A stretch of DNA of 64,000 nucleotides. It comes from Thysanoteuthis rhombus. Lineage: Eukaryota > Mollusca > Cephalopoda > Oegopsida > Thysanoteuthidae. The notes below the pieces were generated by a model. The model had not been told where the DNA came from and searched no databases. It was given only the letters and a program-made list of their open reading frames with translations. The DNA lies in assembly GCA_963457665.1 (NCBI GenBank), contig OY735207.1, positions 59,218,613 to 59,282,612 on the forward strand, read 5' to 3'. The stretch's first letter is position 1. The number at the start of each line of letters is the position of its first letter. The position numbers and the translations under genes were made by a program. Shown here one piece after another: positions 11,871 to 24,180 of this stretch.

Positions 11871-11935
11871 TGCTAGTTAACTTATTTCTCTCTTAATTTG
11901 ACTTACTTCAGTAAGCGCATATGGGTTATATTTGC
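11871..11935 (+). repeat. Repeat family R3, left half, split by an RTE-like insertion
   Basis: The phrase TACTTCAGTAAGCGCATATGGGTT resembles TACTTCAAGAAGCGCACATGGGTT near 51,247. The right half of the same family resumes after the RTE-like piece at about 12,655. Confidence 0.5.
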
Positions 11936-12610
11936 TTGACGAAGATCATGTGCAAAAAACCACATCGGAGATAAAAACACCCAAAATCAAAATCGAGGAC
12001 ACAACTGGAGAAAACAGATCACTACATCTACCTACAACAACAAATCTCCATGAAACCTTCAAAAGAGGAAGAAATCAAGTGAAGAATCACACTAGGATGG
12101 CAAGCCTTTGGCAGAGCAAGCTCAACCTTTAAAAATAAGAAGATCCCATTAATCTTAAAAAGAAGGGTGTACAACCAATGCATCCTCCCAATAGTCACTT
12201 ATGGAGCTGAAACATGGAACTTAACCAAGAGACAGACCTTCAATTTGAGAAACATGCAATGTGCACATAAAAGAATTATGTTGGGCCTCACATAGAGAGA
12301 CCACAAGACTGTACAGTACATCTAGAAGAAGACAGGAGTCAAGGACATCATAGAATCCATTAAAAATCTCAAATGGCAGTGGGCTGGCCATGTCGCAAGA
12401 ATGGCAGACAACCGATGGACATCGCGATTCACGACATGCATCCCCAGAAATCACATGCGCAACCGAGGCCTGGCAGTATATTAGATGGAGAGATGAGCTA
12501 GACAAATTCAGGAAGTACTGGCTCCGCAACGCCCACAATAGAGAATTGTAGCAAATCCTGGGGGAGGTCTATATCCAACGACGGACGTTGAAAGACTACT
12601 GATGATGATG

Positions 12611-12648
<38 letters not shown>
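11936..12648 (+). mobile_element. RTE-like non-LTR retrotransposon, 3' fragment (copy 2)
   Basis: This plus-strand piece aligns by eye with the 26.1-27.0 kb copy from the region after the catalytic motif to the 3' end. It contains coding-like stretches such as IKIEDT, RMASLWQSKLN, and further on the equivalents of ILPIVTYGAETWNLTK, but in different frames because of indels. It closes with the shared terminus GTTGAAAGACTACTGATGAT and an uninterrupted-looking (GAT)n tail to about 12,648. It is truncated at 5', frameshifted and inactive. Confidence 0.75.
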
Positions 12649-12650
<2 letters not shown>

Positions 12651-13000
12651 GAATAGTCACCCTGATATGCGTTTTTATCCATGTTGAGAATGGCCCTCAA
12701 GTTTGCCTGAGGCGATCATAAATTAGGGTGCGTCACTATGCTTCAGAACTTGGCCATAACACCGAATTTTCCTGTTTTCAATTATAACCCTAGTCTTTGA
12801 AGCAACTTCTTCTTACAGTACCCCTGCATATCGTGGCCAAAACAGCGATTAGATTACCCACTCCAATCTAACACTCATCTTTCCATCTTCTTTACTATTC
12901 CTGCTAGTTAAAACTAACAAAGAATTCTCGTGCAGCAGAGAAATCACAACTGTCGCTCCTAAAATGTTGCAACATAGTAATCTTTTCTAATTTGGCCAGC
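12649..13000 (+). repeat. Repeat family R3, right half
   Basis: TTGAGAATGGCCCTCAAGT, AACTTGGCCATAACACC and AATTATAACCCTAGTCTTTGAA recur in order, diverged, near 51,340-51,440. Together with the left half this places copy 2 of the RTE-like element inside an older R3 copy. Confidence 0.55.
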
Positions 13001-14380
13001 TCAATCACAATCGATCTTTCGATTATATGTTTCACTGTACAAATAAAAAAACATTGAAATTGAGAAATGCGTATATGCTTGTCACTATACCTCCACCTTC
13101 AGTTATGAATGGTGGAAATTGATGATTTCAATATTTATGTAATATAAATTTATTGAAATTTGAAATGTGTAATGATATATATATATATATATAATGGTTA
13201 TAATTGGAAGAAATGTATATTCACAGACGTCCATTTTGAATTTCGGAATGTCAACCCTTAACAATCGAAGAAAAACTAGCAATATTTTTTTTTAATTCGG
13301 GTGGTCTTTCGACATGATTTATCTTTCTCACAAACATTCTAGACCTCAAAAAACGAAATCATAAAAAATGTGCCAGAGACCGTTTGTTCCCTGAAAGATT
13401 CAGACAATTCAAGATTATTTTCACCGCAATTTTGGTTGTAAAAATTGGTGAAGTTTACGTGGACATCCTATGTTCGAGTATGAATTTTCAAACTAAACAA
13501 TGAACCACAGTAGGACTCCATTACAAACGCAATATAATTCTGCTGCCAGTGATACTTGTAGTTCAACAATTGAGTTGGCCAGAAGCAAGGTTCATATTTT
13601 GGCAATTTTATGCCCCACTTTGACAAATCCGGCTTTTGTAAAAACCATTTGGCCATGAACTTTTTGGTTTGGTCATATTTCATTTTGGCCACTTGACTTT
13701 TCTGTGGATATGTTCTTACTTTAGGGGTTTACTCCATTTAATCCAGGTCTTATAAACAATTAATATTAATTTTTCAAACGCCTATTTACTTTCACATAAA
13801 TTTTTCGGTTACTCTTTATAATTGCAACTTTCATCATACTAAGGGTCTTCACCGTAAAGTTGTTATAAAAAGCAAGTGAAAAATTAGGTGTGAAGGTAAA
13901 TAGTTCGTGGTATTTTTTTCCATTAATACTGATGAATGACTTTCGATACTTCCTCTTAAAAAATAAACTATAGAAAATGGCTGATAAATAATTTTGGCAA
14001 TACGCCATCTGTGGCCATTTTCTGTGTGTTTTTGGCCAGAAATCTCTCCACCTGTCTGGCAACCCTGTGGAGAAGTAGCAACAATTGGACGCCAGGCTAA
14101 CGATACCGCCTCAAGCAACAAAGAAACTATCGCTGTAAATCCCAACTCATCCCATGTTTTTCAAATACAAAACCCACCGAAGGTTACGTATCCGATCATC
14201 TTGTAAGTATTTAAAGCTTTATTTTACTTATTGGTTCGAACACATAGTAACGAAATTAGTTTTTCCAATGCTTTCTTCGTATTCGAAGATACTCATACAT
14301 TCTCTCAGTCACTCTATTGTTTATCGCCCCACGTTGGATAATTTATTTTTAGTTCGGTTGTACTACAGCTCAATAATTCG
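13001..14380. other. No gene seen; (AT)n tract at 13,175-13,193
   Basis: Overlapping open frames of up to about 100 codons exist on both strands at 13,766-14,456, but none resembles a known domain and two overlap on the same strand. CpG dinucleotides become frequent after about 14,150. Confidence 0.4.
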
Positions 14381-14460
14381 GTCTGTGATTTTGTCGTATA
14401 TTTTTAATCACCGCTCGCTACCCACAACAGACCGGGATAAGATCAGTTGCGTGTGAAGAT

Positions 14461-14543
14461 ATGTATCACGAGTGTGGATGCACAAAAAAGCGAAGATATT
14501 TTTGGTTCCTGTGGAAAGCAATGGACATCGAAAGTCTTATTTG
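14461..14543 (+). CDS. Candidate first coding exon of the zinc-finger gene
   Basis: An ATG at 14,461 opens a frame that runs 83 nt to a GTACGT donor at 14,544 and leaves two bases over. A second in-frame ATG lies at 14,521. An acceptor-like site (TTCTAAT branch-like element, then TCATATTTTAG) ends at 18,598; the base after it completes the split codon and continues in the frame of the zinc-finger ORF (reading C-YNMQTHT). The surrounding 14,150-14,650 is richer in CpG than its neighbours, which would suit a promoter. Phase agreement has a one-in-three chance of occurring by accident, so this is a prediction only. Confidence 0.3.
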
Positions 14544-14649
14544 GTACGTAGGGAAAGTGGTCCTGATTATAAACAGTAAAGTTTAATACCCTCGTTCATT
14601 CGATGTTACTAACGGTAAACAAATCAAAAGAAATTAGAGAATTATTGAG

Positions 14650-17600
14650 GATTAGTTTTACAATCAACTTTCTAAAAAAGAGAGAATCAATTTACTTAAC
14701 GTTTAAAAAATGATTCTTTCTCAAAAAAATGGTCATAATTTCATTCATACGAATTTACGAAATCGTAGAATTTGTTTTGTAAATTTGTATTCACGAAAGG
14801 TTTTAATTTTATTTTTGCATTGATATCTGAAGAAGCTTTTATTGATTCATTTCAAAAATGGGAGAAATAAGAGAATTAATGAAACATTGAAAAGTCTTTT
14901 ATAGGTACTAAATTTCAAAATTCCATCACAGGAATTCTGAAATTTGTATTACAGGCAGTAATAATTTTGTACTACAGGCTGTGGTATTTTGGTCTTACAG
15001 CCTGTACTTAGAGAATGTAAAACAAAACATAAGAGGAGAAAAAAAAGTTTTTAATTTCTTTGAAATAAATCTGTAAAAGCTTCTCTCAACTGACACTCAT
15101 CAGAGAATCACCTTTCAGAAAATCAATGTGGACTCCTGCAAATTACGATCGAAGTCAGAAGACATCAGTGAAAAGACAATACTGTAGTACAAATATTCCA
15201 ACTGAATTTTTACTAACTAAAATACCTACTTAATCTTAGCTTTAAAGTTGGTCCGAATTCTTACATAGTCTCTAAAAAAAACCTGTTTTTTATAATTTAA
15301 AAGGCATAATTATCCAACGCAGTCCCCAGAAATTAAACATTGTTTACTACATTGACACAATAATGCACGACTCCATTATGATCTGCGGTAGTTAAACTAA
15401 ACATCTAAAAAAATAGTAATTTGAATTTGGTTGAATAAAAAGTTCTAATTCCATTTCTTATTAATATCTGAAGAATGTGATGTTTGAATATACTTTTTAA
15501 TTCAAGTACATACCTTTTTTGAGCCTACATCTTCACGAACTAAATAGTTTTGCTATCAACTTATTAAAAAAAAAAAAGGTTCAACATGTTTAACATTTAA
15601 AGAATGATTTTTCTTAAAAAAGAAGGTCATAAAGTTGAATTCATTTACTTTGATAATGTCGTACATGGGCTCCAAAAAGTAATTTTCAATTAAAATGAAA
15701 CAAATTTTTGAGATATTAACGCAAAGATAAAATTAAAATCTTTTATCCATACAAATTAGCAATATAAATTTTTCAATTTCAACTCAGTAAAATCAGATAA
15801 AGACATAATTATACCTTTTATTTAAGAATTGTACTTTTTAGAGATCTTGTGTGACTTTTGGGGTTACTTCAAATCAAAGATTAACTGATATTATTTATTC
15901 TAGTTGTAAGAAAATGTCCTAAAATATTACTTATTTCATATTGAAGTATTACTAATTTTATTATTCAAATTTTAAAAAATGTTTATCACTAATTCTTCCT
16001 GTGATGTATGGTATGAAATGAAAGATAGAATCACAATAGAATGGTTATTCATTTGAATTTTTAGAAGGCAAGAACTGAAAATTCAATAAGGTGTCCACTA
16101 TGGAGTTTAAACATCATTATTGCTGGATCACATGACCTTGAGTGAATGATAATTTTAGGTAAGAAGCATCTTATCAAGGAATACATATTTATCAGCTGAG
16201 AAAATTGATTTTAAAACAAAATTAGATGAAACCTTAAAAGGAAGATTTTTTTCAGGATAGGAGCATTTTCTCAAGAAACCCATTTCTCTCAAGTGTAAAG
16301 TTAATCTGACTCAATTGAGAAAATTGATTTTGAAACTAAGTTTAAATGCCATTATTACCAAATCCCATGATCCTGAATGGAAGATTTTCTCAAGTAGTAT
16401 CATATCAAGGGACACCTTTCTACCAAGTTCCAACTAAATATGACTTGAAATAGTTGGGAAACAATATGGGACAGACCTGCTGGCTAACCAAAGCCTCTTA
16501 TAGGGAGGCAAGGACACCTCTGAAAAAACTAAATTGAATTAATTAGTACAAATTCATTTGAAATATTCATATTACGGTGTTGTCATTCAGTTCTGATGCC
16601 TTTTTTACTGATTGCGATTGTAACTTGCAGTAGTCTATTCTACACTCTTGTCCTTTTGGTTGATGCCTTTTGTCTGGTCACTGTCTGTGGAAATGACTGC
16701 AAATGTAACAACTCTGTTCTCCCTTGCTTTAAACCTTCAAAAAAAAAGTTCATCCTCACTTTTCATCTTCTGAAAGGGGCAAAAACTCCCTGAAGCTTTG
16801 GACTTTTAAAAGTGAGACTGAATAAAAATTTCCCCATGGAATAGGATGCCAAGTCTATTATAGTCTGCATGTTCAAAGCCTTTAGCAAAATTTGCTCTGC
16901 AAATAATAAAAAAAGTCTGTTTTAGTCTCCATATTTGCCACATTTATTGAATTTCATTCAGTAAATCCAGATTCTGTTCAGATGGATCACTAGTTTGTTA
17001 AAACCGAAATTCGCTATGAGGGTTTACTGTGTATAAGAACATGCAGTGTTTTGTACAAAATTGGATAAAATAAACCATGCTTTTATGAAAATTAGCAGTA
17101 TCCTAGTTTCGTGGTCAAGCCATTTGGTAAATTCAGATCAAGATCAGAATGTACTGTCTATTCTTCTCATATCAGAGAAACAGCATTAACTTCCCATTTT
17201 CAATTTTAAAGATTATGATTGTATTTTGATTGTTTTCTTGATGAATTTAAATTTGATTTGTATATTTTTTCAGTTGACAAAAACCAAAGTTGTTATGAAT
17301 CTTATTTATTAATGATACTCAAACTCAAAACTATGCAACTGAGAATTCCAGTTTTAAATTAGAAAGTTTACTCCACTCATTTTTTCACACTGAAAAAGTA
17401 ATTTGATTTCATTAAATCATTTTAACTTATTATAACTCTTTTTTAGCCTAATAATTATTATCAAGTTTTGTATCAGGATAAATCATTGTTTTGTATTGTA
17501 TGATTGTATGCTTTGACTGGAAATTATTGTTTTATAAAATTCAAGAGACATTCCAAGAAACAATTAAAATACCAACATTATATAACCTTTTTTTGAAAAT

Positions 17601-18480
17601 CGAAAAATTAAATTAAAATGCCATTCATGAAGTAAAATAAGTGGGTTTTTGAATATATCATTTATCGCATAATGAGAAGGGGATCTCCATTTTGGCTGAT
17701 TACATGAAACTTGTAATTAAGAAAAACACTTGTACGATGAACCAAGATTTAGGGATGATTCTTATATTCCTAGATTGTCTAAACACTGTTATTGTGTAAT
17801 AATATCTCAGGTTTCCAAAGAACATAAATATTAAAGAAGAAAATTGCCCATTTTTTTTTTTTAATTTGAGGGAATACTTTGAAAATCTTGAACAAAGATT
17901 TAATGGAAATTTTTTTTTCCATTTTACATACTGCAAGTGTACAATATATTTCAAAAGATTGCTAAACAAATGGATATTTTAGCCTCATTGATATTTTGAA
18001 TTTTCCTTATCAGAGGGCAAATGCATCCATGGTAAAATAATCTTAGACAAGATCAAATTGATTTAAAATCTCTTGGAAGTTGTAATTGAGAAGTCATGAA
18101 ATTATATAAATAGGATATTTCTAAATGAATATTTCCAATAATCTTTTTTTTTTTTTACAGAGTAACCTTTTCATGTATAAATTCAGTCATCAATAAATGA
18201 ATAATGAGTTTTATTATATCTGTTCTTATGAGAAGATAATTTTGTATAAGATTTGTATATGAGATATTGGAGTCATCTGCACCAATTGAAGTATAATGTG
18301 AGTTTATATAATCTATTGATTTTTCAAATTACTGTATCATCTTTTGAATTTGACTTTTTTCTTCCAGATTTTTCTTTCCCCAAAAAATATTTTGTGGAAT
18401 CTGAATGATTCATCATTTTTTTGGTGACTTAGCATAGAGGATATTGAAAATTACTCTTTGAAAATATTGTTCAGGAACCT
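14650..18480. other. No gene seen; possible intron of the zinc-finger gene
   Basis: Long AT-rich stretch with no coding-like frame longer than about 65 codons and no recognised domain. A tandem look-alike at 14,620-14,730 and 15,560-15,640 (TTTAAAAAATGATT with lysine-rich A-runs) hints at a diverged local duplication. Confidence 0.4.
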
Positions 18481-18509
18481 GTAAATTTAAATTGTCTGAT
18501 AATTCAATT

Positions 18510-18605
18510 AAAAAAAAACACTTGACTGTACATCTTGAAGAGAAACCAGGTATTTGTAAGGTGTGTGCCTCTCATTTCTAATTTCAATCATATTTTAGCT
18601 ACAAT
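18510..18605 (+). pseudogene. Broken C2H2 finger upstream of the main ORF
   Basis: In the same frame as the zinc-finger ORF, HLEEKPGICKVCASHF is followed by a TAA at 18,579. It has a degenerate linker and the first half of a finger, so the array once extended further 5'. Alternatively these bases are intronic, ending at the acceptor-like TTTTAG at 18,593-18,598. Confidence 0.6.
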
Positions 18606-20909
18606 ATGCAAACACACACTAGAGTGAAACCATATTGGTGTGAAATATGTGGCTCTTCTTTTTCTGATAAATCAACCCTGATTAGACATATACAAACACA
18701 CACTGGAGAAAAACCATATCCTTGTAAAGTGTGTGAATCTTCCTTCTCTGATAAGTCAACTTTGAAGCAGCATAACCGAACACACACTGGAGAGAAACCA
18801 TATTCTTGTCAAGTTTGTGGATCTTCTTTCTCACAAAAGTCACACTTGAACGAACATTCTCGAGTACACACTGGAGCGAAACCATATTTTTGTGAAGTGT
18901 GCGGCTCCTCCTTTTCACAGAAGTCAACTTTGAATCAACATATGCGAATACACACTGGAGAGAAACCATATTCTTGTGAAGTGTGTGACTGTTACTTTTC
19001 TGATAGATCAACCTTGAGACGACATATACTAACACACACTGGAGAGAAACCATATTCTTGTGAAGTGTGTGGCTCTTCCTTTTCACACAAGTCAACCTTG
19101 CGTCAGCATATGCAAATACATACTGGACAGCAACCATATTTTTGTAAAGTGTGTGGCGCTACTCTCTTTGATAGGTCAAATTTGAGGGTACATATGCGAA
19201 CACATACTGGAGAGAAACCATATTCTTGTGAAATTTGTGGCCGTTGCTTTTCTGAAAAAGGAAACTTGAGACGACATATACAAACACACACTGGAGAAAA
19301 ACCATATTCTTGTGAAGTGTGCGGCTCCTCCTTTTCACAGAAGTCAACTTTGAATCAACATATGCGAATACACACCGGAGAGAAACCATATTCTTGTGAA
19401 GTGTGTGACTGTTACTTTTCTGATAGATCAACCTTGAGACGACATATACTAACACACACTGGAGAAAAACCATATCCTTGTAAAGTGTGTGAATCTTCTT
19501 TCTCTGATAAGTCAACTTTGAAGCAGCATAACCGAACACACACTGGAGAGAAACCATATTCTTGTGAAGTATGTGGCTCTTTGTTTGCACAGAAGACAAA
19601 TTTGAGGACACATATGCGAATACACACTGGAGAGAAACCATATTCTTGTCAAGTTTGTGGATCTTCTTTCTCACAAAAGTCACACTTGAACGAACATTCT
19701 CGAGTACACACTGGAGCGAAACCATATTTTTGTGAAGTGTGCGGCTCCTCCTTTTCACAGAAGTCAACTTTGAATCAACATATGCGAATACACACTGGAG
19801 AGAAACCATATTCTTGTGAAGTGTGTGACTGTTACTTTTCTGATAGATCAACCTTGAGACGACATATACTAACACACACTGGAGAGAAACCATATTCTTG
19901 TGAAGTGTGTGGCTCTTCCTTTTCACACAAGTCAACCTTGCGTCAGCATATGCAAATACATACTGGACAGCAACCATATTTTTGTAAAGTGTGTGGCGCT
20001 ACTCTCTTTGATAGGTCAAATTTGAGGGTACATATGCGAACACATACTGGAGAGAAACCATATTCTTGTGAAATTTGTGGCCGTTGCTTTTCTGAAAAAG
20101 GAAACTTGAGACGACATATACAAACACACACTGGAGAGAAACCATATTCTTGTGAAGTGTGCGGCTCCTCCTTTTCACAGAAGTCAACTTTGAATCAACA
20201 TATGCGAATACACACCGGAGAGAAACCATATTCTTGTGAAGTGTGTGACTGTTACTTTTCTGATAGATCAACCTTGAGACGACATATACTAACACACACT
20301 GGAGAGAAACCATATTCTTGTGAAGTGTGTGGCTCTTCTTTTACACAAAAGTCAACCTTGTGTCAGCATATGCGAACACACACAGGACCGAAACCATGTC
20401 TTTGTAAAGTGTGTGGCGCTACTCTCTTTGATAGGTCAAATTTGAGGGTACATATGCGAACACACACTGGAGAGAAACCATATTCTTGTGAAATTTGTGG
20501 CCGTTGCTTTTCTGAAAAAGGAAACTTGAGACGACATATACAAACACACACTGGAGAGAAACCATATTCTTGTGAAGTGTGTGGCTCTTCTTTTACACAA
20601 AAGTCAACCTTGTGTCAGCATATGCGAACACACACAGGATCGAAACCATGTCTTTGTAAAGTGTGTGGCGCTACTCTCTTTGATAGGTCAAATTTGAGGG
20701 TACATATGCGAACACACACTGGAGAGAAACCATATTCTTGTGAAATTTGTGGCCGTTGCTTTTCTGAAAAAGGAAACTTGAGACGACATATACAAACACA
20801 CACTGGAGAGAAACCATATTCTTGTGAAATGTGTGAGTCTTCTTACACCAGTAAGTCTAACTTGAACAATCATATGCAAACACACTGCAGAGAAACCAGA
20901 TTGTTATGA
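18606..20909 (+). CDS. C2H2 zinc-finger protein, 27 tandem fingers
   Basis: One open frame of 767 codons. After ten leading residues come 27 consecutive C-x2-C-x12-H-x3-H fingers with a strict 28-residue period joined by TGEKPY-type linkers, as in Kruppel-type DNA-binding proteins; some linkers vary (TGAKPY, TGQQPY, TGPKPC, TGSKPC). No KRAB, BTB or ZAD domain is visible. Such proteins act in the nucleus and bind DNA through helix residues; only about eleven distinct helices occur among the 27. Fingers 3-10 (18,804-19,475) recur as 13-20 (19,644-20,315), an 840-bp offset with about one base difference in 670, and fingers 21-23 recur as 24-26. The last finger ends in CRETRLL because of a frameshift. 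The ATG at 18,606 follows an in-frame stop, so the true start may be an upstream exon. The target is unknown. Confidence 0.9.
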   Translation: MQTHTRVKPYWCEICGSSFSDKSTLIRHIQTHTGEKPYPCKVCESSFSDKSTLKQHNRTHTGEKPYSCQVCGSSFSQKSHLNEHSRVHTGAKPYFCEVCGSSFSQKSTLNQHMRIHTGEKPYSCEVCDCYFSDRSTLRRHILTHTGEKPYSCEVCGSSFSHKSTLRQHMQIHTGQQPYFCKVCGATLFDRSNLRVHMRTHTGEKPYSCEICGRCFSEKGNLRRHIQTHTGEKPYSCEVCGSSFSQKSTLNQHMRIHTGEKPYSCEVCDCYFSDRSTLRRHILTHTGEKPYPCKVCESSFSDKSTLKQHNRTHTGEKPYSCEVCGSLFAQKTNLRTHMRIHTGEKPYSCQVCGSSFSQKSHLNEHSRVHTGAKPYFCEVCGSSFSQKSTLNQHMRIHTGEKPYSCEVCDCYFSDRSTLRRHILTHTGEKPYSCEVCGSSFSHKSTLRQHMQIHTGQQPYFCKVCGATLFDRSNLRVHMRTHTGEKPYSCEICGRCFSEKGNLRRHIQTHTGEKPYSCEVCGSSFSQKSTLNQHMRIHTGEKPYSCEVCDCYFSDRSTLRRHILTHTGEKPYSCEVCGSSFTQKSTLCQHMRTHTGPKPCLCKVCGATLFDRSNLRVHMRTHTGEKPYSCEICGRCFSEKGNLRRHIQTHTGEKPYSCEVCGSSFTQKSTLCQHMRTHTGSKPCLCKVCGATLFDRSNLRVHMRTHTGEKPYSCEICGRCFSEKGNLRRHIQTHTGEKPYSCEMCESSYTSKSNLNNHMQTHCRETRLL

Positions 20910-21240
20910 ATTGTGTAGCTCTCCTTTTTTAAAGAAGCCAACATATGAAAATAACATTGGTGTGAAACAATATTCTTTTGAAGTGTGTTGCTTTTACTTT
21001 TATGATGAATTAACCTTGAGATGACATATGCATACACACACTGGAGAAAACCCACATTTTTCTCATGTGTGGATTTTCTTTTTCATAAAACATATGCGAA
21101 CAGACACTGGAGAGAAACCATATTCTTGTGAATTATGTGGATCTTTTTCTCAGAAGTCACCCTTGAGCCCACATACACAAACACACTCTGGAGTGAAACT
21201 ATATTCTTGTAATGTGTGTTGTTATTCCTTCTTCAGATAA
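20895..21240 (+). pseudogene. Decayed zinc fingers downstream of the ORF
   Basis: The linker after finger 27 has lost two bases (ACACACTGCAGAG for the usual ACACACACTGGAGAG), shifting the frame and ending the ORF at 20,909. Beyond it, finger pieces persist in other frames: CYELCSSPF, then [17 protein letters not shown], and HTQTHSGVKLYSCNVC, ending at a TAA near 21,238. About four fingers have been lost from the protein. Confidence 0.8.
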
Positions 21241-24180
21241 ACCATGCACTTGAATGTAAGTTTCCAAGTTTGTGTATCTTCATTTCTACATCATCTTCAA
21301 TGTACATATTTGAAAAAACATTAAATAAAATTTGTATTCATATGAGAAAAGATATATAAAGATCAAACACTTGAGTTTGTGACTCATCTACATAATTCAG
21401 CTTTATCGTTACCATAAAATGTGGTCAATGTTTTTAGGTAACAAAAGCACTCAAGAAAACTGATCACGTATTTTTCTGTATTTTTTTTATTTCTGTAACA
21501 ACTAATGCATATTTGAATTTTAGCACCTGATTGAAATATACTTTTTATGTTTGGGCATATTTCATATAAAATGTGTTTATTCAAACATTTGTTAATACAA
21601 CTCTGAAAATCGATAGTTTTAGATAAATAAAATTCTTTGGTATTCTTTGATATATTTTAATGATGACTTTTTTGTTTTATCATAAAGTTTTATAGACCTC
21701 TCAGTTCTATGACAAAGACTTGTATTTTTTGTTGAATTGATTCTTTTAGATTAAATTAATAAAATAAACCTGAAATTTCTTTCAAATTTCACTAATATTC
21801 ATTTCTATATCTGTGAACTCAGAAAACAATTTGATTTTCATAATTATGTGGTCTAAGTCTTGGCAATTTTTTTCTACTATCTTATCGCCAATCAGCATTG
21901 AATAAAAAAGTGCATCATGCAAATAAACTAGTTAATACCTGCTAAGCCAGACTATTTTTTTGTAATTGATTAAAAAGGTGAATATCTGTGACATTCAAAG
22001 GGTCTACAGTTTATTTGATTGAAATTGAAGGTATGTTAAATTTGTTTTGTTTTTAAGTCCTTAGCAAATCATTGGAATGTCTGTAGTGACCCAAGTTACC
22101 ACATCCAGTGGGTATTCAGACCACTGTTTTTTTCTTCCAGGAAAAGATCTTCTTAATTGTTTAAAGGTCAGTATGTATTTTCAATTTACATTCTATCTCT
22201 TTGTTATCTAGAAACATTATTTTGAATCCTCAATTATTCTATAGCCAAATGATCTCTGCAGTATCAATAGGTAAAAATCAATATCTAATTCAATATTACA
22301 TGTCTTGATATTCCTGCATATGGTTGCCTTTTTATGAAAGTGATTCATATGATAACATTGAAGTTGAGTTCTCTGTAAGCTCATGCTGACAATTTTCCGA
22401 GAAGAGAAATGTTTTACTGATTTAAATGAATGTGAGGAATGTATCTGCATTTTATGGTACATATTTAAGAGAAAAAAATAAAAAAAACAAATATTGTATA
22501 AAAACCATATTCTCATAAAAGACTACATATAAAGATTAAACACAAGTTAGTGAGTACATTTTGAAATATTCACATTCCCAAATGACATTACCAGTGTAGG
22601 TGACAGAATCCATCAGAATTATTTTCAGCTCCTTGGAGCCATTGATGTTCTATCAATTGTTCGTCTTATACCGCATCATGTGGCTGTTGACACATGGAGC
22701 TTGTGATTTTTGCATAAATGAATTTGTTTCAGCTGGAAAACCAGTCAGTATCAGATTACTTTACAAAAAAATTGGTTAGTAAAAATGTCAATGACAGAGA
22801 AGACTAAAGAACTTGCTTTGCAGATTCCCAAGGCTGTAGCTGCGATTAAAATAGAATTTTAAATCAAATAGAAAAAAAAAGTTCAAAAAGAGATTGAACT
22901 GTCCTTTCAATTCTCAATCGATGCACCTATGAGACAAAGACTGAAATTTCCTAAATTATGTCTCAGGCTTCATCTCTTGAAAAAAAAAATATTCAAAATT
23001 TTAATACAAAAAAAACTTCACTCATCATAAAATTGAATAGCTGCGATGACTTGATACGTCTTCCATTTTAGCAATGAATTTACAGAGTTCTCAACAACAA
23101 AATATAAACCTTTATTGTTCTGTTGATATAGGAATGGAATATTTGCCAATTATGACCTTAGTGATATGTTTTACTACTGAGGAAATTTTACATCTCTTAG
23201 AATGCGGTTACTAAAGAGAAGAACACCAAAGTACTAATGTAGAAATGAGTAGAAGTTTTGTCCAATTTCCTCATTCAATGACTGGTTGGCCTTTTGGGAT
23301 GTTATACAAATTTTACTTTCAACTTGGGTCAAAGGAGTGTGCATGCCAAAATTGGTTGGGAAAAATCGGACTACTTGCATTATATGGAAATCAAACCATT
23401 ATTTTGGGGATGATAGTAAATGCAGACTCCACAATTTTTTTTCTTCTGCTGCAAAAGCGAAATGTGAATTTAGCACATATACACAGCCTATTTGGGGCCT
23501 GCTGGAACCATTTTAGGCACAGAATAGAGTAAAAAAAAAATTAAGTGGTTCAATCAAAAATTGATCACTCTAAAATTGCTTGGACAAATAAAAAAGATAA
23601 ATAGAAATCAGACAGGGCAAGAGTGAATGTGGACTCAACTATTGGGGGGGGGTTGCAAAATGGGAATTGCTATTGTAAAATAATATAATGGATTTGGGGG
23701 GGAACTATTATATAGAGGATCATTTTTGAATTTGAATATCTTGAATTCTACAAATACAGCCCAAAATGAAGGAAGAACAATACAATTATGAGAGAAGATG
23801 AATGCTTCAGAAATTTGTTGAGTTAGATTTTTTTTTTTTATTTCAATGAAAAAAATTGCAGTTTCTTGTATCCAAAATTCCAAAACTTTCTAGAAATGAA
23901 ATCCAATATAATTATATTTTATCAGTAGTAAATTCTGAACTAGAAGTATTTAGCTTTATCTATAAGTAATACTTATGCTCCAATCATAGCAATACTTGGT
24001 TAATTTCATGGATAAAAAATATTCAAATTTACTATTTCTCTCCTGCAAGTGTTCATTTGTGCACATCTAAAGCTGTATTGACAGAAAATCCAAATAAACA
24101 AATATCTATGGCATAATTTCCCTTCAGTAAGAGTAAGCTTGCGTGTTTTTAGAGTTTATTGAAAAATTGTAAAATGTAAA
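21241..24180. other. No gene seen
   Basis: The zinc-finger 3' flank has AATAAA-like signals near 21,320 (ACATTAAATAAAATTTG). The rest is AT-rich with short frames only; two overlapping plus-strand frames at 23,245-23,532 match nothing I know and look like repeat remnants. Confidence 0.35.

Noticed and set aside
13766..14145. Two overlapping 98-codon minus-strand frames
   Set aside because: They overlap each other in different frames, lack homology I can recognise, and have no clear splice context.
18599..20885. Antisense open frames up to 272 codons opposite the zinc fingers
   Set aside because: They are mirror images of a strongly periodic coding sequence; their translations repeat every 28 residues and match no family.
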